DNA of 64,000 nucleotides from Gp7-AA10 sp035636095 (GTDB taxonomy: Bacteria; Acidobacteriota; Thermoanaerobaculia; Gp7-AA8), in NCBI GenBank assembly GCA_035636095.1, contig DASPZU010000099.1:1-64000 (forward strand). Direction: 5' to 3'. The notes below the pieces were generated by a model. That model made no database searches, was not told the origin of the DNA, and worked only from the letters and a program-made list of their open reading frames with translations. Below are positions 1 to 8,383 of the stretch, one piece after another (position 1 is the stretch's first letter; each line of letters opens with the position of its first letter). The translations under genes and the position numbers were made by a program.

Positions 1-1
1 G

Positions 2-262
2 GTCGGCGAAGCGATTCGCGGCGCGGAAATCGAGGTCCCCACCATCCACGGACCTGTCCGCGCGCGCATTCCGAAGGGAACGCAGGGCGGGCAGACCTTT
101 CGACTGACCGGAAAGGGCGTCAAGAAAAAGGGTGGAGGATACGGCGACGAGTACTATCGGATCGAGATTCACGCTCCGAAAGAGCCGCCTTCCGACGCGG
201 TCGATAAAATCGAGTCAGCCTATCGCGAGAATCCGCGCGCGAATCTGAAGACCGCGCTCTGA
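2..262 (+). CDS. DnaJ-family co-chaperone, C-terminal end (5' partial)
   Basis: The 86 visible residues match the last part of the DnaJ/CbpA substrate-binding region (C-terminal domain II). The signature is VPTIHGPVRARIPKGTQGG followed by FRLTGKGV and GDEYYRIEIHAPKE. DnaJ-family proteins deliver clients to DnaK and stimulate its ATPase in the cytoplasm. The J domain and any zinc-binding region lie outside the window, so DnaJ and CbpA cannot be separated. The frame is open from base 2 to the TGA at 260-262. The next gene starts 2 bp later, so the two are probably co-transcribed. Confidence 0.85.
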   Translation, partial: VGEAIRGAEIEVPTIHGPVRARIPKGTQGGQTFRLTGKGVKKKGGGYGDEYYRIEIHAPKEPPSDAVDKIESAYRENPRANLKTAL

Positions 263-264
263 TC

Positions 265-987
265 ATGATTGCCGCCGGACAGATTTTCGTCATCGGAGAC
301 TCGCACATCGGTCTGGCAGCCGGCAGCGAAGCCAGGATCCTTGCGTGGGTTGATCGCCTCGAGGCCTTGCAGCCGCGCGCCCTCTATCTCAACGGCGATC
401 TTTTCCATTATCTGATCGCGCATCCGAAATTTTTCACGTCCGCGATCGAGAAAGTGTTCGAGCGACTGCGCCGGCTGCGCGACTCCGGCATCGGAGTGCA
501 CTACGTGGAAGGGAACCGCGATTTTTTCCTCCGCGGATCGTTCGCGGAGAAATCGGTGACCGACGTTGCCGTGGAGTACGCGCTGCTGGCCGGCGGGCGG
601 AAATATCTGATCGTCCACGGCGACATGATCAACGATCACGATTATCCATATCGTTTTTGGAGGATGGCGTCGAAGAATCCCGTTTCAAAGTTCTCGCTGA
701 AGCTGATTCCGCAGAAGGCTGCCCGCCGCTTCGTCGAAAACGTGGAGAAAAAGCTCTCCAGGACCAATTTCAAGCACAAGAGCCGATTGCCGCTGGCGCA
801 GATGGAAAACTATGCCCGGAGACGGCGCACGGAAGGTTTCACAAATGTGGTGTTCGGCCACTTTCACGAAAAGCTGGTGATGCCGGCCGGCGACGCCATC
901 GTCACCATCGTCCCGCCGTGGTATGAGAATGGGGAGGCCATGGTCATCAACCCGGCGACCGGAGAGTTTGACTGGACTGTTGTATGA
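265..987 (+). CDS. UDP-2,3-diacylglucosamine diphosphatase-like metallophosphoesterase (LpxH-like)
   Basis: This is a 240-residue calcineurin-fold phosphoesterase with all metal-binding blocks in order: GDSH near residue 12, NGDLF near 44, EGNRDFF near 79, VHGDMIN near 117 and GHFHEK near 193. The GNRD form, rather than the generic GNHE, and the length are typical of LpxH, which removes UMP from UDP-2,3-diacylglucosamine in lipid A synthesis at the inner membrane face. It starts 2 bp after the chaperone gene. LpxH-like proteins of unknown substrate also exist, so the family is firm and the exact substrate inferred. Confidence 0.8.
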   Translation: MIAAGQIFVIGDSHIGLAAGSEARILAWVDRLEALQPRALYLNGDLFHYLIAHPKFFTSAIEKVFERLRRLRDSGIGVHYVEGNRDFFLRGSFAEKSVTDVAVEYALLAGGRKYLIVHGDMINDHDYPYRFWRMASKNPVSKFSLKLIPQKAARRFVENVEKKLSRTNFKHKSRLPLAQMENYARRRRTEGFTNVVFGHFHEKLVMPAGDAIVTIVPPWYENGEAMVINPATGEFDWTVV

Positions 988-1008
988 AATTTTGAATTTC
1001 GCTTTTTT

Positions 1009-1773
1009 ATGATCGTTACCTTCCTCGGCTCGGGCACTTCCACCGGCGTCCCGGTCGTTGGCTGCCGCTGCGCTGTCTGCACGTCGAGCGATCCGCGGAA
1101 TCAGCGTTTGCGGCAATCGGTGAAGATCGAGTCGGACGGAAAATATTTTCTGATCGACACCACGCCCGACCTGCGCATCCAGCTTCTCCGCGATCCGATT
1201 CCCCGTCTCGACTTTCTGCTGTTCACGCACTCGCATTCCGATCATCTGATGGGTCTCGACGACATTCGTCCCTTCAATTTCCGGCAGCGCGAGACGATTC
1301 ACGCCTTTGCGAACGCGGCCACCGCCAAGGCGATTCGCCGCGCCTTCAGCTACATCTGGAACGACACGCAGCTCGGCGGCGGCAAGCCCCAACTCGATCT
1401 GCACGAAGTCGACGGTCCGTTTCGCCACCACGGAATCGACATCACGCCCCTTCCCGTCTGCCACGGCGACTGGACGATCCTCGGATATCGCTTGGGTCCG
1501 TTCGCGTACATCACCGACACCAACGGCATTCCGGACCGGACGGTCGAACTGCTTCGCGGCGTCGACACGCTCGCTCTCGATGGCCTCCGGCCGTCGCCGC
1601 CGCACCCGACGCACTTCACGATCGGCGAGGCGATCGAGGCCGCCGATCGCATCGGTGCACGAATGACATATCTCATCCATCTCACACACGACATCGAACA
1701 CGCGTCGTTCGAAGCGACCCTGCCGGCCAATGTTCGGCTGGCCTACGACGGGCTGCGGCTCGAGTTCGAATGA
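1009..1773 (+). CDS. MBL-fold metallo-hydrolase (PhnP-like)
   Basis: This 254-residue beta-lactamase-fold hydrolase opens with FLGSGTSTGVPVVGC, the usual start of PhnP-type phosphodiesterases. The metal motif HSHSDH lies near residue 71, with further ligands at VCHGDW near 153 and the terminal HLTHD near 225. The N-terminal GCRCAVC cysteines resemble the structural zinc site of PhnP. The likely role is hydrolysis of a cyclic or linear phosphodiester; no phn genes are nearby, so the phosphonate role of E. coli PhnP should not be assumed. Its stop overlaps the aroA start by 4 bp (ATGA), indicating coupled translation. Confidence 0.85.
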   Translation: MIVTFLGSGTSTGVPVVGCRCAVCTSSDPRNQRLRQSVKIESDGKYFLIDTTPDLRIQLLRDPIPRLDFLLFTHSHSDHLMGLDDIRPFNFRQRETIHAFANAATAKAIRRAFSYIWNDTQLGGGKPQLDLHEVDGPFRHHGIDITPLPVCHGDWTILGYRLGPFAYITDTNGIPDRTVELLRGVDTLALDGLRPSPPHPTHFTIGEAIEAADRIGARMTYLIHLTHDIEHASFEATLPANVRLAYDGLRLEFE

Positions 1774-3044
1774 AGTCGATTCCCAAGATCGGGCCCGTCG
1801 ACGCGACCGTCACTGCCCCGCCGTCGAAGTCGTATTCCGTTCGCGCGCTGCTGCTGGGCGCGATGTCGGAAGGAACGACGGCCATCAGCAATTGCCTCGA
1901 CGCCGACGACACGCGCTACGCCCTGGAGGCCATCCGCACGATCGGGTTCGAGGTCAGCGGCTCTTTCAAAGATGGTGTCCGCATCGGCGAGCGCAAGAGC
2001 ATGTCCGCGAACGAGGTGCCCATCTTCGTGGGCAATGCCGGCACTGCGATGCGGTTCATGACCGGATGGCTGGCCTTTACGCCCGGACGCTTCCTCCTGC
2101 ACGGCGAAAAACGGATGCACGAGCGTCCGATCGGCGATCTGGTCGATGTTCTGCTGCGCATCGGCGCGGAGGTGGAGTACGTCGAGCGGGAGGGATTTCC
2201 GCCACTGAAAATCCGCGGCAAGAGAATGCGGGGCGGATTCGATGTCGCGATCTCTGCGGAAACGTCGAGCCAATTCGTCTCGGCGCTGATGTTAGGCGGC
2301 GCGACGCTGCCCGATGGAATCACGTTGCGGATTGCATCGATCGCCTCTGCGCCATATATCGACATCACCGCTGCGGTGCTCGCTGACTTCGGCGCGATGG
2401 TGAAGAAAAGCGGCAACGTCGTACACATCACGCCTGCGCGTCTTCATCGCGACGAGTACAGGATCGAAGGCGATTACTCATCTGCAGCGTACTGGTTCGC
2501 TGCCGCCGCGGCGACGCGCGGCACGACGCACGTTCGCGGGCTGGCGCATCCCACGGCACAAGGCGACGCACGATTTCTCGAGATGCTCGGTGCGATGGGC
2601 TGTCAGGTCATCCGCGATGATGTGATCAGCGTCGTCGGCGCCGAATCGCTGCGGGGCGCGACGTTTGACTGCAACTCCACGCCCGACATCGTGCCGACGC
2701 TGGCGGCCATCGCGCCGCTGGCGGAGTCGCCGATCGAGATCGTCAATGTCGCGAACCTGCGCGTGAAGGAATCGGATCGATTGGCGACCGTGACGCAGGA
2801 ATTGCAGCGCCTGGGGGTGCGCGTGCAGGAGCGGGCCGACGCTCTGCGCATCGAGCCGGGGTGGGCGAGCGGCAGCGCGACCGTCGACACCCACAACGAC
2901 CATCGGATCGCCATGTCCTTTGCAATTGCTGGACTTGCGCGCGGCGGCGTAAGTATTGAAAACGAACAGGTTGTGTCGAAGTCTTACCCCAGGTTCTGGC
3001 GCACGCTGGATGAAGTTGTGGCGACGGCGCGCTTGATAGAATAG
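1770..3044 (+). CDS. aroA: 3-phosphoshikimate 1-carboxyvinyltransferase (EPSP synthase)
   Basis: AroA joins phosphoenolpyruvate to shikimate 3-phosphate to form EPSP, the sixth step of the shikimate pathway in the cytoplasm. The 424-residue length is normal. Landmarks are PPSKSYSVRALLLGA near residue 17 (substrate lysine and arginine), NAGTAMRFMTGW near 87 (PEP loop), STPDIVPTLAAIAPLA near 309 (catalytic Asp), ESDRLATVTQEL near 336 and DHRIAMSFAIAGL near 378. The ATG overlaps the upstream hydrolase stop. No other aromatic pathway genes are in the window. Confidence 0.97.
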   Translation: MKSIPKIGPVDATVTAPPSKSYSVRALLLGAMSEGTTAISNCLDADDTRYALEAIRTIGFEVSGSFKDGVRIGERKSMSANEVPIFVGNAGTAMRFMTGWLAFTPGRFLLHGEKRMHERPIGDLVDVLLRIGAEVEYVEREGFPPLKIRGKRMRGGFDVAISAETSSQFVSALMLGGATLPDGITLRIASIASAPYIDITAAVLADFGAMVKKSGNVVHITPARLHRDEYRIEGDYSSAAYWFAAAAATRGTTHVRGLAHPTAQGDARFLEMLGAMGCQVIRDDVISVVGAESLRGATFDCNSTPDIVPTLAAIAPLAESPIEIVNVANLRVKESDRLATVTQELQRLGVRVQERADALRIEPGWASGSATVDTHNDHRIAMSFAIAGLARGGVSIENEQVVSKSYPRFWRTLDEVVATARLIE

Positions 3045-3062
3045 GCGCCCGCCTCCTGAAAA

Positions 3063-4391
3063 ATGCCCACCTGGTATTTGCTGTTAGCCCTGGCGTTCAT
3101 CATCGCGAACGGCGTATTCGTGGCTGCCGAATTTGCGATCGTGAAAGTGCGGCCCACGCAGCTGGCGGAGCTGGCCGCCGCCGGAAGCTCGCGCGCTCGC
3201 ATGGCGCGCCGGATCGTCAAGAAGCTCGATACCTATCTATCTGCGACGCAGTTCGGAGTGACGCTGGCATCGCTGGCACTCGGCTGGATCGGTGAGCCCG
3301 TCTTTGAAAAACTCATCGAGCCCTCGGTGTCGATGTTCGGTTCCTACCGCGCCCCAGTCGCGCATTCGATTTCAGCGACGCTGGCCTTCCTGGCCATCTC
3401 GTGGCTGCACATCACCTTCGGCGAGCTGGGACCGAAATACATCGCGGTGGGACGAACCCTGGGCACGGCCTTGTCGCTGTCGCACTTTTTGCGCGGCTTC
3501 TACGTGGTCATGTTTCCGGTCATCTGGTTTTTGAACAGAACCTCGAACGCCGTCCTCAGCGTTCTCGGCATTCGTCCGTCGAGCGGCGACACGGCCCACT
3601 CGCAGGAGGAGCTGCGACTCATTCTAGCCAGCTCGGAAAAAGCGGGAATTCTCTCCGAAGAGAATCGCGAGATCATCGAAGGCGTTTTTCAATTCTCGAA
3701 ACGCACCGCCCGCCAGATCATGGTGCCGCGCACCGATGTTGCTGTTCTTTCTACGGCGAAAACGATTGCCGAGAATCTCGAGATCATTCGCACGACGCGG
3801 CATACGCGATATCCGCTGTGTGAAGGAACGCTCGATCGTACGGTCGGGCTCGTCCACGTGAAGGACCTGCTTCTGGCGCAGCTCCGCGGTCCGGGCCGCT
3901 CGCTGGTCGAGCTCAAGCGCGACATCCTTTTCGTTCCCGAGAACAGCAACATCGAGGCGCTGCTGTCGCAGTTCATCGAGCACAAGACCCACATGGCGGT
4001 GGTGCTCGACGAATACGGCGGCGCGTCAGGAATCGTGTCGCTCGAAAACATCACCGAGGAATTGTTCGGGCAGATTCAGGACGAATTCGATCGCGAGCGT
4101 CCGGAGATCGAGCCGCTCGGCAATGGACGGTATCGCGTGCGCGGCGACTATCTCATCGAAGATCTGGCCGACCGCCTGAAGGTCGACCTGGGGGAGCCGG
4201 CCGAGGAGACCATCGGAGGTTATGTGGCGGCGCGTCTGGGGCGGGAGGTGGCGCCGGGCGACCGGACCACGCTGGGCGATCTGTCCATTGAGGTCGTTGA
4301 CGCCGAAAAATTTCGCGTGCGCTGGGTCATCGTCCAGACGCAGATGCCGAAGACGGAAGAGGCCGAGGAAGAAGCCGAGACGATCTCGTAG
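3063..4391 (+). CDS. CNNM/CBS-domain membrane protein (HlyC/CorC family transporter)
   Basis: This 442-residue protein has the classic hemolysin-C/CorC layout. An N-terminal CNNM transmembrane domain covers about residues 1-190, including NGVFVAAEFAIVKVR and SATQFGVTLASLALGWIGEP. A CBS pair lies at about 210-335, starting at IMVPRTDVAVLS. A CorC_HlyC C-terminal domain ends the protein (RYRVRGDYLIEDLADRL). Such proteins sit in the inner membrane and are linked to magnesium or cobalt efflux; the old name hemolysin is misleading. Its stop at 4389-4391 directly abuts the stop of the convergent LOG gene. Confidence 0.9.
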   Translation: MPTWYLLLALAFIIANGVFVAAEFAIVKVRPTQLAELAAAGSSRARMARRIVKKLDTYLSATQFGVTLASLALGWIGEPVFEKLIEPSVSMFGSYRAPVAHSISATLAFLAISWLHITFGELGPKYIAVGRTLGTALSLSHFLRGFYVVMFPVIWFLNRTSNAVLSVLGIRPSSGDTAHSQEELRLILASSEKAGILSEENREIIEGVFQFSKRTARQIMVPRTDVAVLSTAKTIAENLEIIRTTRHTRYPLCEGTLDRTVGLVHVKDLLLAQLRGPGRSLVELKRDILFVPENSNIEALLSQFIEHKTHMAVVLDEYGGASGIVSLENITEELFGQIQDEFDRERPEIEPLGNGRYRVRGDYLIEDLADRLKVDLGEPAEETIGGYVAARLGREVAPGDRTTLGDLSIEVVDAEKFRVRWVIVQTQMPKTEEAEEEAETIS

Positions 4392-5159
4392 CTACGGCGC
4401 CATGGCCTCGTCCTCGTTCTTGTTCGTCTTCAAGGCGCGATCGTGAAATTCCACGACGATGTCGCGAACCTGTTCCGGCTCGTCGACCAGATGGATGCTG
4501 TCGATGTCGGCTTGCGCGATGTTGTTGGCGCCCAGCACGCACTGGCGCAGCCAATCGATGAAGCCGCCCCAGTAATCCCGGCCGAAAAGAATGACGGGGA
4601 AATTACTAATCTTTTTTGTTTGTATTAATGTCAACGCTCCGAGGATCTCGTCGAGAGTACCGAAGCCGCCCGGAAAGGTGATGAACGCTTCCGAGTACTT
4701 GATGAACATCGTCTTGCGGACGAAGAAGTATCGAAACGTCAGGGCGCGATCGACGTACGCGTTGATCTTCTGTTCGAAGGGAAGCTCGATGTTGCAGCCC
4801 ACCGAGAGCGCGCCCGCCAGGCGCGCCCCCTTGTTTGCTGCTTCCATGATTCCGGGACCGCCGCCGGTGATGATGGCGAATCCCGCTTTGCCGATCAGCT
4901 CGGCCGTACGAACAGTGGCTTTGTAGTACGCGTTGGACGGCCTGGTTCGCGCCGATCCGAAGATCGACACCGCCGGGTAGACGTCCACCAGGTGATCGAA
5001 CCCAGCGACGAACTCACTGGTGATCCTCAGAACGCGCCACGACTCGCTCTGCAGTTTGTCGAGCGACGCGGGCCGATCGAGAAGCTTTCGATCTTCCAGC
5101 GCCGCTCGCGGCTTCGGCGGAATATGGATTTCGTGGGGTTTCCGCCGGTTGATCTCCAT
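4392..5159 (-). CDS. TIGR00730-type Rossmann fold protein (LOG family)
   Basis: The LOG (LONELY GUY) signature is complete: ITGGGPGIMEAANKGA near residue 98 and FPGGFGTLDEI near 160. Relatives are cytokinin riboside 5'-monophosphate phosphoribohydrolases or nucleotide pyrophosphorylases. The 255-residue length with an N-terminal extension of about 60 residues is typical of the longer bacterial form. The codons at about 4600-4633 are unusually AT-rich (TTA ATA CAA ACA AAA) although the encoded residues belong to the conserved core; see findings. The natural substrate is unknown. Confidence 0.85.
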   Translation of the reverse strand: MEINRRKPHEIHIPPKPRAALEDRKLLDRPASLDKLQSESWRVLRITSEFVAGFDHLVDVYPAVSIFGSARTRPSNAYYKATVRTAELIGKAGFAIITGGGPGIMEAANKGARLAGALSVGCNIELPFEQKINAYVDRALTFRYFFVRKTMFIKYSEAFITFPGGFGTLDEILGALTLIQTKKISNFPVILFGRDYWGGFIDWLRQCVLGANNIAQADIDSIHLVDEPEQVRDIVVEFHDRALKTNKNEDEAMAP

Positions 5160-5171
5160 CCACAGGAGAGT

Positions 5172-5654
5172 TTATCGCTGCAGCGCGATGGTGGTCTTGC
5201 GGAACAGCTTGTCGCCAGGCAGGTCCTTCTGCCATGCCGTCACGCTGATCTGTCCCGTCTCTGAAAGCGTGCCGAACGCCGTTCGAGCATGGAACCGCAG
5301 GTTGGCGTCCTCGGCCGGATTCAGCTTCGGAATCCCGAAGTGATAGACCGACGAGCCGGGATCGTGCGTGACCGAGATTCCGCGGTCGTTGGTCTGATCG
5401 AGCACCAGGACCTGTGGCGGCAGCTCGACGTCGGCCAGGATGTCCTGGAGGTTGTTCACGCCTCGATTGCTGAGGACGACATCGATATTGCCTTCGGCGC
5501 CTTCAGCCAGCTTGTCAGGCGCGTAGATGTTGATCTTGAAAAGCTGACCCCGCGAGGTCATGGCCATGCCGGACGTCTTGCACGAAACCATCGTGAAGAG
5601 GCCGACCAGGATCAGCGCCATTGCCGAGATTGTCAGAATACGATTGCGATTCAT
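5172..5654 (-). CDS. Predicted lipoprotein of unknown function
   Basis: This 160-residue protein begins MNRNRILTISAMALILVG and has a lipobox ending MVSC, so it should be lipid-anchored in the envelope. The mature part reads like a single beta-sandwich: VVLSNRGVNNLQDILADVEL followed by VYHFGIPKLNPAEDANLRF resembles CARDB/DUF11-type domains that pack against other envelope proteins. The start at 5654 was chosen because GGAGG lies 8 bases upstream; a longer frame to 5687 lacks this site and would bury the signal peptide. It stops 12 bp before the LOG start, so an operon is likely. Function unknown. Confidence 0.7.
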   Translation of the reverse strand: MNRNRILTISAMALILVGLFTMVSCKTSGMAMTSRGQLFKINIYAPDKLAEGAEGNIDVVLSNRGVNNLQDILADVELPPQVLVLDQTNDRGISVTHDPGSSVYHFGIPKLNPAEDANLRFHARTAFGTLSETGQISVTAWQKDLPGDKLFRKTTIALQR

Positions 5655-5719
5655 CGCTTTGTCCTCCAAACCATTGATTGAGTGCAAATGGCGGTCCGAA
5701 GTCTCGTAAACTCACCTCG

Positions 5720-6664
5720 GTGACTTACTTTCTTGGCGTCGATGGCGGCGCCTCAAAAACGGCCGCGCTCGTCACCGACGACAGCGGCAAATCGCTCGGC
5801 GACGGCATCGCCGGTCCGTCGAACCATCTGCGCGTCGGGATCGAGACTGCCGCCCGCAATATCGAGCGCGCCGTCAACAAGGCGCTGGTGAATGCCGATG
5901 TCGCGAGCCGCGAGATCGTGTGGGCATATTGCGGCATCGCGGGGGCGGACCATCCCGCGCATCGGCAGGAGATCGTCGATTCGCTCAACATCTTTTTTCC
6001 GCGCGGCAACTTCACCGTCGACAACGATGCGCGAATCGCGCTGACCGGGGCGATCGGTTTCGGGGCGGGCGTGGTCGTGATCGCAGGGACGGGATCGGTC
6101 GCGTTCGGACGCAACGAGTCCGGCGAAGAAGCGCGGGCGGGCGGCTGGGGGCCGACCCTCGGGGACGAGGGGAGTGCCTACGGAATCGCGCGCGCCGCAT
6201 TGAACGCCGTGTTGCGCGCCTACGACGGGCGAGGTCCGGCGACGGAGATGCTCGACATGATCGGGCGCGATTACCAGTTGGCGGCTTCGGAGATCCCGCG
6301 GTTCGTTTACGCCACCACCACGCACGCGGATGACATCGCGCGTTACAGCAAACTCGTCATCGAAGCGGCCGAGATGGGCGATCCGGTGGCCAGCGCAATT
6401 CTTCGCGACGCCGGACGCGAGCTCGGCGCCTGCGTTCTTGCAGTTGCCCAGCGACTCAAAATCGCCGATCGCGAGTTTCCGGTTGCCTACGTCGGAGGTG
6501 CGTTCAACGCCGGCGAGCCGCTGCTCGCGCCGATGCGAGAAACGGTGAAGGCGAAAGCGCCGCGCGCCGCCATCGCTCCGCCGCAGCGCACGCCCGTCGA
6601 AGGGGCAGCGTTGATGGCGATCCGCGCTGCGGCCGCCCCACGGCCGAGCCGGCGGGCCTTATGA
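5720..6664 (+). CDS. BadF/BadG/BcrA/BcrD-type ATPase, probable N-acetylglucosamine kinase
   Basis: The N-terminus YFLGVDGGASKTAALVTD is the phosphate-1 loop of the BadF/NagK kinase branch of the actin-like ATPases. IAGTGSVAFG near residue 117 and GWGPTLGDEGSAYGIAR near 138 are typical of N-acetylglucosamine kinases, which phosphorylate the sugar at C6 in amino sugar recycling. The 314-residue length fits. A GTG at 5720 is preferred because it places the ATPase loop at the start; an in-frame TTG at 5678 would add 14 residues that look unrelated. No sugar transporter lies beside it, so the substrate is inferred from motifs only. Confidence 0.78.
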   Translation: MTYFLGVDGGASKTAALVTDDSGKSLGDGIAGPSNHLRVGIETAARNIERAVNKALVNADVASREIVWAYCGIAGADHPAHRQEIVDSLNIFFPRGNFTVDNDARIALTGAIGFGAGVVVIAGTGSVAFGRNESGEEARAGGWGPTLGDEGSAYGIARAALNAVLRAYDGRGPATEMLDMIGRDYQLAASEIPRFVYATTTHADDIARYSKLVIEAAEMGDPVASAILRDAGRELGACVLAVAQRLKIADREFPVAYVGGAFNAGEPLLAPMRETVKAKAPRAAIAPPQRTPVEGAALMAIRAAAAPRPSRRAL

Positions 6665-6682
6665 CCGTCGGAAGACATTGAC

Positions 6683-6698
6683 TGTGATCTAGATCACA
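6683..6698. promoter_or_regulatory. Perfect CRP-type palindrome upstream of the CHRD gene
   Basis: TGTGATCTAGATCACA is a perfect 16-bp inverted repeat of the form TGTGA-N6-TCACA, the consensus for CRP/Vfr-type cyclic-nucleotide regulators. It sits 78 bp before the CHRD protein start, with a TTGACT hexamer overlapping its left edge. Known from the family: CRP-type proteins bind this spacing. Inferred: a CRP/FNR-superfamily regulator controls the gene at 6776. No regulator gene of this family is present in the window. Confidence 0.6.
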
Positions 6699-6775
6699 TT
6701 CTTAGTGTCACGCAAAATTTGCAGCCGGCAATTTGCAAAAGCGGAAGTATTCTCCCCCGGACAAGAGGAGGAGAT

Positions 6776-8332
6776 ATGAGACGACGTGTTTTCTTCGTCA
6801 GCTTTGCAATTGGTCTGTTGTTCGCGGGCAGTATCTCCGCGCAGACTCTCGGCGCGGTGCTGACCGGGTTACAGGAAACACCCGGGCCCTGCGCTACGCC
6901 CGGTTCCGGGAACGCCACGGTGACGTTCGACTCGGCCCGACAGAACGTCAATGTGACGATCACCGTGTCGAACCTCGGCAGTCCCATCACAGCGTCGCAC
7001 ATTCATCGCGGCGCGGTAGGTGTCGGCGGCCCGGTCGTCCTCGGATTCACGCCGGCCGCGTCGTTCACGAACGGCACGCTGACCGGCACGTTTGCGATCA
7101 CGTCGGATCTCGGGACCGAGATCCTGCAGAACCCCAGTAATTTCTACGTCAACGTGCACACCACTCAGTGCGGCGGCGGCGCCGTCCGCGGGCAGCTCGC
7201 CTTCGTGAGCGGCGGCCCGATCCTGTATGCGGCCTCCCTCCGCGGCGCCAATGAAAACCCGGCCAACAGCAGCACCGCATTCGGCAGCAGTCTGGTGACG
7301 TTCGATCCGGTTAACAGCACCATCGCCTTCGAGGTGAATACGAGCGGAATCGCGAGTCCGAGCGCTTCGCACATTCATCGCGGGGCCGCCGGAGCGAACG
7401 GTCCGGTGATCATCAATTTCGCAACCGGAGCTTCCGGGTTTCAAGGCGGAAGGGTCACCGGCTCCGGCTCGCTCACCAGCGGATCGATCCCTTCGTCTTC
7501 GCTCACGCCGGCCGATCTGACTGGCCTTTCGAGCGCCAGCACCGCCAATGGCTTCTACGTCAACGTCCACTCCGCGGCTTTCCCAGGCGGCGAAATTCGT
7601 GGCCAGGCCGTGCCGGCTCAGGAAGTCGATATCCCGATCGCCGGTCACGTGACCAACGGCATCGGTCAGACCTTCATCAGCGATGTGAGAGTTTTCAATC
7701 CGTCGTTCGATACGCCGACGACGGCGCTGGTCGAGTTTTTCACTGCGGGTACGACTGCCAACACCAATGCGGCTGCCTCGATGGCGATCAATCTCGCGGC
7801 GCGCGGGACAGCGGTGCTCAATGACATCGCCGGAACGTCAGGACTGAATACGACCGGGATCGGCGCGCTGCGAATCTCGAGCGCCGCTCCGATCGTTGCG
7901 ACGTCGCGCATTTTCGTGAACACGAACAACGGCAGCTTCGGCCAGTTCGTGCCCGGCTTCAGCCGAGCCAGCGCGCTGCGCCGCGGTGTGATGCCGCAGG
8001 TGTCGAACACTTCCGCCGCCGGCGGGTTCCGCGCCAACGTCGGATTCTTCAATCCCAACACGTCGCCGGTGACCGTTCGCGTGGAGGCGCGCGGCTCCGA
8101 CGGCTCCACGCTCGGATCGAACATCGTCACGCTGCAGGCGCTTTCGGAGCAGCAGAACGCGATCGGCGTTTACTTCCCGGGCGTCGACCTTTCAAACACG
8201 GCGGCCTTCAGTCTCAGCTTCGATGCCAGCGCGGGCATTTTCGCTTACGTGTCGGAGGTCGACAACACCTCCGGTGACTCGTTCCTGATTCCGGGGCAAC
8301 CCGATCCGGGCGTGGCCGCTTCGCAGCAGTAG
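6776..8332 (+). CDS. Secreted protein with two CHRD domains and a C-terminal repeat module
   Basis: A signal peptide (MRRRVFFVSFAIGLLFAG) is followed by two CHRD domains at about residues 26-140 and 150-283. Each contains ASHIHRGA and ends FYVNVHT or FYVNVHS with GGGAVRGQL or GGEIRGQ. CHRD domains occur in chordin and in many bacterial secreted proteins; no enzymatic activity is known. The last 230 residues form a different beta-rich region (SRIFVNTNNGSFGQFVP, NVGFFNPN, VSEVDNTSGDSF) that also occurs in the protein at 59594. The ATG at 6776 follows GAGGAGGAG; a longer frame from 6719 would put extra residues before the signal peptide. Confidence 0.85.
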   Translation: MRRRVFFVSFAIGLLFAGSISAQTLGAVLTGLQETPGPCATPGSGNATVTFDSARQNVNVTITVSNLGSPITASHIHRGAVGVGGPVVLGFTPAASFTNGTLTGTFAITSDLGTEILQNPSNFYVNVHTTQCGGGAVRGQLAFVSGGPILYAASLRGANENPANSSTAFGSSLVTFDPVNSTIAFEVNTSGIASPSASHIHRGAAGANGPVIINFATGASGFQGGRVTGSGSLTSGSIPSSSLTPADLTGLSSASTANGFYVNVHSAAFPGGEIRGQAVPAQEVDIPIAGHVTNGIGQTFISDVRVFNPSFDTPTTALVEFFTAGTTANTNAAASMAINLAARGTAVLNDIAGTSGLNTTGIGALRISSAAPIVATSRIFVNTNNGSFGQFVPGFSRASALRRGVMPQVSNTSAAGGFRANVGFFNPNTSPVTVRVEARGSDGSTLGSNIVTLQALSEQQNAIGVYFPGVDLSNTAAFSLSFDASAGIFAYVSEVDNTSGDSFLIPGQPDPGVAASQQ

Positions 8333-8342
8333 TGGTCGTGAA

Positions 8343-8368
8343 GGAGCGCCGGTGATCGCCGGCGCTCC
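8343..8368. terminator. GC-rich hairpin after the CHRD gene
   Basis: A perfect 10-bp stem (GGAGCGCCGG against CCGGCGCTCC) with a 6-base loop starts 10 bp after the CHRD stop. There is no T tract, so it is either a weak terminator or a member of the GCGCTCCAC-ending repeat group; the following ACTACACTCCAC resembles the coding repeat at 55553. Confidence 0.5.
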
Positions 8369-8383
8369 ACTACACTCCACAGC

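Noticed and set aside
685..1701. 338-codon minus-strand frame
   Set aside because: It lies opposite the LpxH-like and MBL genes and has the Arg/Asp/Val-rich look of antisense frames.
5678..5719. TTG start for the BadF-type kinase
   Set aside because: It adds 14 residues unrelated to the family; GTG 5720 starts at the ATPase loop.
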